Positions 56,376-64,000 of a stretch of DNA of 64,000 nucleotides are shown here, piece by piece. The position numbers and the translations under genes are program-made. Each line of letters begins with the position of its first letter. Positions within the stretch are counted from its first letter, which is position 1. Origin of the DNA: Orobanche coerulescens (lineage: Eukaryota; Streptophyta; Magnoliopsida; Lamiales; Orobanchaceae); assembly GCA_033398695.1 (NCBI GenBank), contig CM065801.1, positions 53,578,358 through 53,642,357 on the forward strand. Direction: 5' to 3'. The notes under the pieces were generated by a model. It was given only the letters and a program-made list of their open reading frames with translations. It had not been told where the DNA came from and searched no databases.

Positions 56376-56763
56376 TGTCACGGGGTTATACTTGCGCCTC
56401 GCTAAGTCCTCTCCGTGCGGCACTATCTTAGGTTGTCTCAAGCCTAAGTAGCAAGCCTATCAATACACACAAGATTACTAGGAAGGAAGTAAGGAAGTGC
56501 TTGGGGAAGGTTTTCTCTTATTGCACTGTAGCAAATCAGCTTTCTCAAGATGAGTTACAAATGAGCCCCAAGGGGGTATTTATACTAATCCTCCTAGGCT
56601 AACAAATTACCAACAAAACATTACTATTCCAAGTATTTACAAGAATGCCATCATCTAGAAAGATCTATACAACTCTAGGTAATTCTAAGAAGTGTTCTTG
56701 GAGTCCCCAGACCCCTCTGGAACGTCCGGCCCGACCCGGCCCGAAGTGTCCCGGCCCGGCCCG
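56376..56763 (-). repeat. LTR fragment I, minus strand
   Basis: On the plus strand it starts TGTCACGGGG, the reverse of an LTR end CCCCGTGACA. On the minus strand a TATAAATACCCC (about 56573-56584) is followed by a typical transcribed LTR region to the CA end. Its other end is cut by element J at 56764 inside a GC-rich block (56720-56763, repeated CGGCCCG). The rest is missing. The family is not recognised. Confidence 0.6.
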
Positions 56764-57439
56764 TGTAATATCCGCAATTTTCGATTTCCGGTAATTTCTT
56801 TTTTTTCGGTCGGAGTCCGTTTTGACGACTCGCTCATGACCGTTTCGTCATTCTGAGAATGATTAATTCTACACTTTTTGACATCCGAGTTCGTTTCGGT
56901 GTCGTTTCGTTGAGTTCTGTGCTTTTTAGCGACTTTTCCGCACTTGAGTTCGATTCTTGCGAATCTCGACCGAATCTATTTTAATTTCCCGCAAGTCCGT
57001 TTAACTTTGTTAGACGTGTTGTGAACTTCGGTTTGGTTATTCGATCACGTATGGTGGTTTTCGGGCATTTGGGCCATTTTCGTAATTTCCCAAAGTTTGG
57101 GGTAATTACCTTCCGTTGTCGAATCTCGAGCCTTCGGGTGGTCGGAATTGTGTGTTCTACTAGCTCTTAGATTCGTCTTTGTGAGTACTTCGTAACCGTA
57201 TCTTCGGTTCGTATTCGTGTTCGGGTTTCTGTCGTTTTGTTGAAGTCAGGATTACTAAACGACTTTTCTAAGTATGAGTTCGTCTTTGTTAGATCACCAT
57301 TAATTTTTGGTAACTCCAAAAATAATAAATCTTTGCAATATTATAGAACATCGAATTAGCTTTCCAATGGTTCAAACGGTGAGTCAATCGGAGTCCGGAC
57401 GAGAGAGTTATGGTCGTTTCAGTTTTTGGCCGAGCACTT

Positions 57440-57545
57440 CCAGGAGCCTTTCGGCCGATAGGGGGGGTCGATAGACTCTACTGCCTACATCCTGTATGGC
57501 TATCGGTTGGGCCTATAGGCCGATAGGCCGGCCGATAGGCTCTGC
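57440..57545. repeat. Palindromic cluster CTATCGGCCGATAG in the 5' LTR of element J
   Basis: CGGCCGATAGG, CTATCGG and CTATAGGCCGATAGGCCGGCC units overlap in about 100 bp and can fold on each other. The cluster ends about 12 bp before the TATAAA box. The same cluster in the 3' LTR (62900-63000) differs by several small deletions. Confidence 0.85.
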
Positions 57546-58448
57546 TGTGTTACACTATAAATGCGTTGTTTTGAGCGTGAAGCTCATTTCTTTCCCATTT
57601 TTCCACTGCGCCGCGAGAGAGGAGATATAGAGGGAGAGAGTTCTGCATCCGGGGGTCGATTTTCATCATTTCTTTTCGGTTGTGAGGCTTGGATAAACAA
57701 TCTAACGCGTGTTCTACGGATCTTAATACTTGAATCACTCAAGGTAATATCTCTTGAAACCCTACCTTTTTGGATAATTGGGGATTTTGGGGTTTTGTCC
57801 GATTCTTTCCGTTTTGTTGATGGATTCTTGATGAATATGATTATTCTTGTTGGTATTCTTAGTTTCCCTACGGATTCATGGTATATTTCGTGATTTTTAC
57901 GGAATCGAGAGGGTTTGGTTGTGGTCCGCCTCGTTGTTATTTTTGTGCGAATATACATGAATCGTAGGCGGGTTTCCGGGTGTATTCCATTTCCGTAATC
58001 GTTTAGAAGTGGTTGTGATTGTGCTATTCGAATCGTTAGGTTCATTTCCGCCGGTTCTTGCGGTCGTGTTCAACTCTTCCGTTCCGTTCGTGTCATCGTC
58101 TAATTATTCGAGGCAAGTACCTTGTCCATACATTTCTCGTTTTGTGGATATGATGATTGGTGATCGTCTTGGTATGTGTGTGTGTTTGTTTGAAACGGGT
58201 TTTTCAAAAGATTCGACTAGCCTCGTTAAAGGCTCACTTTCAAAACGCGTGTTTTGTAAATTGTGTGGGTTGTAAGTGACTATGTGAATCCTATGGATAT
58301 GTTTGGTGTTGATGTTGCGCTTGATAACGCGTGTGTGCATATATTATCTCATTTTTGGTGCATTGTGATTTGACGATTATGTCGTGCTTTGTGTTTGTTG
58401 CCTTTGGTGGATTGTATGAATATCCTTGTTGTGACATGTTAATTGTGT

Positions 58449-58730
58449 GAATGTATTTCGCTCACCTCGGGAGGGTCCGACGGGATCACGGAGGGAATTC
58501 CAATGGTATAGCCCTGGATTCACGAGTGCGGTGGTTTGTTTGGTGAATGTATTTGCTCACCTCGGGAGGGTTCGACGGGGCCACGGAGGGAATTCCAATG
58601 GTATAGCCCTGGATTCACGAGTAAAACTTCACGAATTGGTGTATATGATTTCAAAACGCATTCTACTCACCTTGGGAGGGTCCGACGGGCCACGAAGGGA
58701 ATCCAATGGTATAGCCACGGATTCACGAGT
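58449..58730 (+). repeat. Three-copy minisatellite in the LTR of element J
   Basis: Three units of roughly 100 bp share CTCACCTCGGGAGGGTCCGA, GAGGGAATTCCAATGGTATA and GGATTCACGAG. Units begin at about 58460, 58555 and 58667. A corresponding start is seen in the 3' LTR at about 63917. Confidence 0.9.
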
Positions 58731-59525
58731 TGATGTTGTATTTTTGGTGACCAAGGTTTACGTATCTTGGGTGATTATATTGTATTGATGTTATGTCCGC
58801 CGAAGACACGTGACATGGGTTTTAACCTTGTGTATTGCTGTTGGTTTTCTAATTGCGAAAACAAAACCTTTGGGCTGTGATCCTGTTGATTTTGGAAAGA
58901 TTAGGATTTGATAATCCTAAATTGTTTTCTATTAAAACTCTCGATGGCATTCTAAACTGTTTTATAAATTACTTCCATTGATTTATGATATTTCGTTTTT
59001 GAAATGCTTTCTCAAACCCTTGCCTCGGGAAGTACTTTTCGTTTCGTTTGGATCTTTGAGGATCCTCGGTTATTGTTATTCGTGGAATGTGAATTGTATG
59101 GCTCGTATTTGCACTTTGTATTTGCACTAGCAAAACAGTGGAGTTTTGCTAACCCCCGAGTATTCGGGGGGTGGATGTCTGTTTTTGCATTCAGGTTTTG
59201 GAGCATAACACAGGGTCGGCATGAAGGATGATGAAAGATGATCGATACTAATCACATGAGGAACCGTACATCGTGTGTTGGTTCAGTTGTACTTTATTTT
59301 CCATTCGTCAGATTGTTCTGGCCAGACGGGTGTAGTTGTATTTTTGTCCCGCGTGGGCATGAGTTGTATTTGAGTTGTATGTATTTGTGGAAAGACCAAA
59401 TCGGTCTCTTGAGTCATTGTAGCCTCGAAGGCATTGTCGAGATGTTAAATGTCGTTACTGGCTGGTAGATCCTTGAGGAAAGGGTCTACGGCGTGTAATA
59501 TCCCCGAGTGGATTGGGGTGTTACA

Positions 59526-62186
59526 TAAATGGTATCGGAGCTTAGGTTGAGGAAACCTAGGCTATCGGGTCAAGTCGTGTTGTTTGAGTCTTGTTTCGCC
59601 GGATTTTATCCGATCGAATGTCGTCGCGACGCGTCGCCCGAGTTTGTTGGTCGTGATTAGTATCGTGGGCGATCATCATCTTCGTGCGACTGTGGTCGTA
59701 AGTCTCCCTTCTTTGTGTTGTGCCTCGTGTGACACGAGCTATTTTTATGATTTATTTGCTAAGTGACGGAATCCTCTTATGGATTTTGATTTCTTGATAC
59801 GTGACTATTTGACTCTCATATTTCTTTCATGTGAGGAGTAGTTGCTGGATTGTGCATGTTGGACTCTATTTCTTTTTTCCGCTGCGTGAGTTCCTTTGTG
59901 ATAGCTTTCGGTATCTTACCGACTGAATTTTATTTCGAAAATCGATTCCTTTAACCGAGTTGTTGGCCTTGACCGTTTTGACGGTAGTTGGGTGTTTTCA
60001 AATGATTTTGTGAGTTTTGATAAGTACTACCGTCATCGACCTTTTTGGGCATTCTTGTAATTGGTTTTTAGCCTGGTGGGTTCCGGTGCGGGACCCACGG
60101 CGCTATATTGTTCCTTGTAATTACCTGAAATTTTTGGGCATTCTAGCCCATTGAATTATTTTTGAAAACCTTGAGTATCTTAGAAAATTAAAATTCGAGA
60201 CGTACTTTTAAAACGAATTATTTTCTTGCGGTGTTTTCAAGGCGTTTTCTAATGTCAATTCATTTCAAAAATTTTCCGGTTGAGGACCAAAAATATTTTT
60301 GAGATATTTTCAAATGCAGTTGCTTAGACCCAAGGGTCGAATATTTTTGAAAGTTTTTCACTAAAGGAAAGGTGTCCTCATTTTTGTTCAAACGCTAGAT
60401 GATTTTCAAAGTCTCGATAATGGTGTTTGTACTACTTTTTGTAAAATGATACTCAAGATCAACTGGTGTTTCCAAACTGTCTTCAAAGGTGGTTTTCGTT
60501 TTTTTAAAACCTATCATTCCTGGTTGCGGACCGGAAATGCGTGTAGGGTTTTCGAACTTTCGTTACGGTGTTAACCCCGAATTGTGATCGAATTGGTGGC
60601 ATGAACGTCGAGTCGTTGCCACGCATTTGTTGTACTAGCTCTCTGTGAGAGGTGTGAACTGGTGTTTACTGTTATCACCTCGTGGTGATTTGCGTGTTGT
60701 CGCACGAGTGTGGGTTGTTAAAGCTTGAGTTGTACATTTGTGTACATGTATGATTGTTTCATGATGGTTGTAATTATGTCCGTTATCGTTCGGCCGTTGA
60801 GGTCGCCGAACGATACCGTCTGCTTGAAGTGTTTGTGTGTATTATTTTACGATGATAATCGTTGTATATGATATGTATTATGATTCCTTGTTGTCCGAGT
60901 TGGCATCTCCGCTATGTTGTTTTGCGACGTTATGCCCCATCAGATCTAGCATTTGTATTTTCGGTATGCCGAGCCGAGGCGTTTCAATCGAGATGTGCCG
61001 GGCATGCACGTGTAAATTGTCCTTCTCGTCGGTAACACATTTCAAGTGTGGACTCGAGGACACCGAATTGATTTGTGAATTGGCTACCGAGACTTTCGAG
61101 TTCGCGCTTCAAAGACCATCGGAATCGGCTTTGAGAGGCCTTTGAAGGATGTTTCGCGCCTGCTTGTTGTGTCGTCACCTTGATTTCATTGTTGTGAGTT
61201 TCGGGGCGACCTTCTTTATAAGAGGTCGAATGTAGTACCCGTGTTGTTTTTAGACTCCGCATTTTCTTTCTCGAGTCTATCGACTCGCTCGTGTTTGTTG
61301 ATACTTTCTGAACTTGTTCTGTATTTCGGTTTCGTCGTTCGAACGAGCTGTGATCTTGTTTTGGGTCAATCTGGTTATCGCTGTGACTTTTTCGAGTTCG
61401 GTTCGATTCTTGTGAACCTTGTTCGGAAGTGACATCATTTGGTTCTACTAGTCCTTTTATTCGAAGGGATCGGATTTTGAACTCCTGTATTTTCTACTTT
61501 GTCGACTCATTTATGTTCGTTGACATTTCTGAGCTTGTCCTGCCCTTGTTTTTGTTTATCGAACGAGTGTGATATCATTTCGGAATAACATATTTGTCGT
61601 TGTGACTTTTCAATCGCTATTCCCTTTCCTGTGGATCTTATGGGAATGCATGTCTTGTAGTTCTCACCAGATCATCCTGGGAGTTATTGTCGAACTTTAT
61701 TGTTCTTCGTGATTCGAACATGATTCTTCGATTTTTGTTGTCTCGATCGTTTGTTTGTTCGGTTTTTGTTCTCGTTTCGTGATTGTTGAACGTTCAGGCT
61801 CCTTCGTAATTCCCTTTAGTTCGGGAAATTAGTTTCGTTCTCAATCTTCCATCCCTTAGGCGATGGGATTCCGTGTTTGTTCAGCGGTTGACTCGCATTT
61901 TGATTGATGTACCGTTGGGTTGATCAATCATATTGATTTTCGTTCGTTGTGTTTTGTGATTATCGGATAATTGACTTGGCTATAGTATCCGTTTGATGAC
62001 GCTTGTCACTTGTCGGTTTTATTATATCCCTAACGGCGACGTTGTGTTGGTCACCGTGGAGCGTGTTTACACGCCGTATATTCCTTTGTGTTGTTTGTAA
62101 CATTAAGCCGTTGGGCATTAGTTACGCATTCTTGTGTGTCTCGTTGAGTTTTTCCTGGCGGAATATTTCTTCTCCCTACTTGTTTT
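59526..62186 (+). other. Interior of element J, no recognisable gene
   Basis: No protein motif of gag or pol was found in any frame. The longest frame (60837-61145, 102 codons) has no known features. Around 60070-60110 a stretch GGTGGGTTCC...GACCCACGGCGCTATATT resembles the end of the G LTR. At 61195-61240 a decayed hairpin, polypurine tract and LTR start are visible (AGAGGTCGAATGTAGTACC), followed by two diverged copies of U3-like sequence at about 61243 and 61471. Confidence 0.7.
59530..59541 (+). other. Primer-binding site of element J
   Basis: TGGTATCGGAGC, four bases after the LTR, one change from the standard tRNA-Met site. The next 80 bp resemble the leader of H. Confidence 0.88.
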
Positions 62187-62223
62187 AAGTTTCGGGACGA
62201 AACTTCTTTTAAGGAGGGTAGAA
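62187..62223 (+). other. Hairpin and polypurine tract of element J
   Basis: AAGTTTCG-GGA-CGAAACTT (62187-62205) is followed by CTTTT and AAGGAGGGTAGAA. It is identical in design to that of H although no pol gene precedes it. Confidence 0.88.
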
Positions 62224-64000
62224 TGTAATATCCGCAATTTTCGATTTCCGGTAATTTCTTTTTTTTCGGTCGGAGTCCGTTTTGACGACTCGCTCATGAC
62301 CGTTTCGTCATTCTGAGAATGATTAATTCTACACTTTTTGACATCCGAGTTCGTTTCGGTGTCGTTTCGTTGAGTTCTGTGCTTTTTAGCGACTTTTCCG
62401 CACTTGAGTTCGATTCTTGCGAATCTCGACCGAATCATTGCTTCAATTTCCCGCAAGTCCGTTTAACTTTGTTAGACGTGTTGTGAACTTCGGTTTGGTT
62501 ATTCGATCACGTATGGTGGTTTTCGGGCATTTGGGCCATTTTCGTAATTTCCCAAAGTTTGGGGTAATTACCTTCCGTTGTCGAATCTCGAGCCTTCGGG
62601 TGGTCGGAATTGTGTGTTCTACTAGCTCTTAGATTCGTCTTTGTGAGTACTTCGTAACCGTATCTTCGGTTCGTATTCGTGTTCGGGTTTCGGTGTCGTT
62701 TTGTTGAATTCAGGATTACTAAACGACTTTTCTAAGTATGAGTTCGTCTTTGTTAGATCACCATTAATTTTTGGTAACTCCAAAAATTATAAATCTTTGC
62801 AATATTATAGAACATCGAATTAGCTTTCCAATGGTTCAAACGGTGAGTCAATCGGAGTCCGGACGAGAGAGTTATGGTCGTTTCAGTTTTTGGCCGAGCA
62901 CTTCCAGAGCCTTTCGCCGATAGGGGGTCGATAGACTCTCCGCCTACATCCTGTATGGCTATCGGTTAGCCTATCGGCCGATAGGCCGCCGATAGCTCGC
63001 CGTGTTACACTATAAATGCGTTGTTTTGAGCGTGAAGCTCATTTCTTTCCCATTTTTCCACTGCGCCGCGAGAGAGGAGATATAGAGGGAGAGAGTTACG
63101 CATCCGGGGTCGATTTTCATCATTTCTTTTCGGTTGTGAGGCTTGGATAAACAATCTAACGCGTGTTCTACGGATCTTAATACTTGAATCACTCAAGGTA
63201 ATATCTCTTGAAACCCTACCTTTTTGGATAATTGGGGATTTTGGGGTTTTGTCCGATTCTTTCCGTTTTGTTGATGGATTCTTGATGAATATGATTATTC
63301 TTGTTGGTATTCTTAGTTTCCCTACGGATTCATGGTATATTTCGTGATTTTTACGGAATCGAGAGGGTTTGGTTGTGGTCCGCCCTCGTTGTTATTTTTG
63401 TGCGAATATACATGAATCGTAGGCGGGTTTCCGGGTGTATTCCATTTCCGTACTCGTTTAGAAGTGGTTGTGATTGTGCTATTCGAATCGTTAGGTTCAT
63501 TTCCGCCGGTTCTTGCGGTCGTGTTCAACTCTTCCGTTCCGTTCGTGTCATCGTCTAATTATTCGAGGCAAGTACCTTGTCCATACATTTCTCGTTTTGT
63601 GGATATGATGATTGGTGATCGTCTTGGTATGTGTGTGTGTTTGTTTGAAACGGGTTTTTCAAAAGATTCGACTAGCCTCGTTAAAGGCTCACTTTCAAAA
63701 CGCGTGTGTTTTGTAAATTGTGTGGGTTGTAAGTGACTATGTGAATCCTATGGATATGTTTGGTGTTGATGTTGCGCTTGATAACGCGTGTGTGCATATA
63801 TTATCTCAATTTGGTGCGTTGTGAGTTGACGATTATGTCGTGCTTTGTGTTTGTTGCCTTTGGTGGATTGTATGAATATCCTTGTTGTGACATGTTAATT
63901 GTGTGAATGTATTTCGCTCACCTCGGGAGGGTCCGACGGGATCACGGAGGGAATTCCAATGGTATAGCCCTGGATTCACGAGTGCGGTGGTTTGTTTGGT
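62224..64000 (+). repeat. 3' LTR of element J, cut by the window end
   Basis: This matches 56764-58544 almost base for base, apart from small indels concentrated in the palindromic cluster (62900-63000). TATAAA is at 63011-63016. The remaining part of about 1 kb lies outside the window. Confidence 0.92.

Larger units (their letters stand above)
56764..59525 (+). repeat. 5' LTR of element J
   Basis: The LTR is 2762 bp, from TGTAATATCCGCAATTTT to GGGGTGTTACA. TATAAA is at 57556-57561, directly after a palindromic repeat cluster. The region from about 57650 to 58115 is homologous to the same region of G and H. A three-copy minisatellite lies at 58449-58730. The short ORFs in it are not genes. 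Confidence 0.92.
56764..64000 (+). mobile_element. Non-autonomous Gypsy derivative J (no gag-pol), runs off the window
   Basis: Two nearly identical LTRs (56764-59525 and 62224 to beyond 64000) flank a 2698-bp interior without recognisable proteins. A tRNA-Met primer site follows the first LTR, and the hairpin/polypurine tract precedes the second. The LTRs and cis signals are related to G and H. The interior carries decayed LTR-like pieces. The element fits the description of a large retrotransposon derivative that depends on enzymes from an autonomous relative. The left flank is GCCCG; the right flank lies outside. Confidence 0.85.

Noticed and set aside
60837..61145. 102-codon ORF in the interior of element J
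   Set aside because: There is no gag or pol motif. It ends just before the decayed LTR-like part and is likely a chance ORF.

Overview
This window is a block of nested transposable elements from a plant nuclear genome, most probably a eudicot. The reasons are full-length and broken Ty1/Copia and Ty3/Gypsy LTR retrotransposons with plant-type tRNA-Met primer-binding sites (TGGTATCRGAGC), a Sirevirus, chromodomain Gypsy elements, an L1-type LINE with a DUF4283-like ORF1, and AT-rich spacers with long TA microsatellites. I found no convincing host gene, tRNA, rRNA or CRISPR array.

Layout, left to right. 1-499 is the 3' end of an LTR of family J. 500-1395 is unassigned. 1396-21553 is a minus-strand Copia element (A), whose integrase is split by a complete plus-strand Sirevirus (B, 6197-18373, 5-bp GGGGG target duplication). 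21554-24717 is the 5' LTR, leader and gag fragment of a second minus-strand Copia (C), which sits inside the gag of a second Sirevirus (D, minus, 24718-26982). 26983-32462 is an eroded minus-strand Gypsy element (E) with a tandemly duplicated LTR/primer-site segment. 32463-35560 is AT-rich repeat sequence, including two local tandem duplications and a palindromic unit bounded by (TA)n tracts. 35561-48924 is a plus-strand LINE (F), split by a complete minus-strand chromodomain Gypsy element (G, 39435-48129, CATGG target duplication). 48925-56375 is a plus-strand chromodomain Gypsy element (H). 56376-56763 is an LTR fragment (I). 56764 to the window end is a plus-strand non-autonomous Gypsy derivative (J), with nearly identical LTRs around a 2.7-kb interior that has no recognisable gene.

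The relative order of insertion can be read from the nesting: B is younger than A; C is younger than D; G and H are younger than F; I is younger than H; J is younger than I. Most coding regions carry several frameshifts or stops, even where the paired LTRs of the element differ by only about 1-2% by eye. That suggests either mobilisation in trans or residual indel errors in the assembly.

The strongest unusual signal is in the LTRs of G, H and J. The three families have homologous transcribed LTR sequence downstream of the TATA box. Immediately upstream of that TATA box each carries a different set of short, GC-rich, palindromic repeats: GTGCCGCGGCAC in G, TAGCGCRCGCTA in H and CTATCGGCCGATAG in J. 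Each family also has its own minisatellite in the downstream part of the LTR. This looks like modular replacement of promoter-proximal repeats between sister families. A second notable feature is in Sirevirus B, where a long extra ORF downstream of pol has what looks like its own promoter (G-box, TATAAAAG, 128-nt leader).
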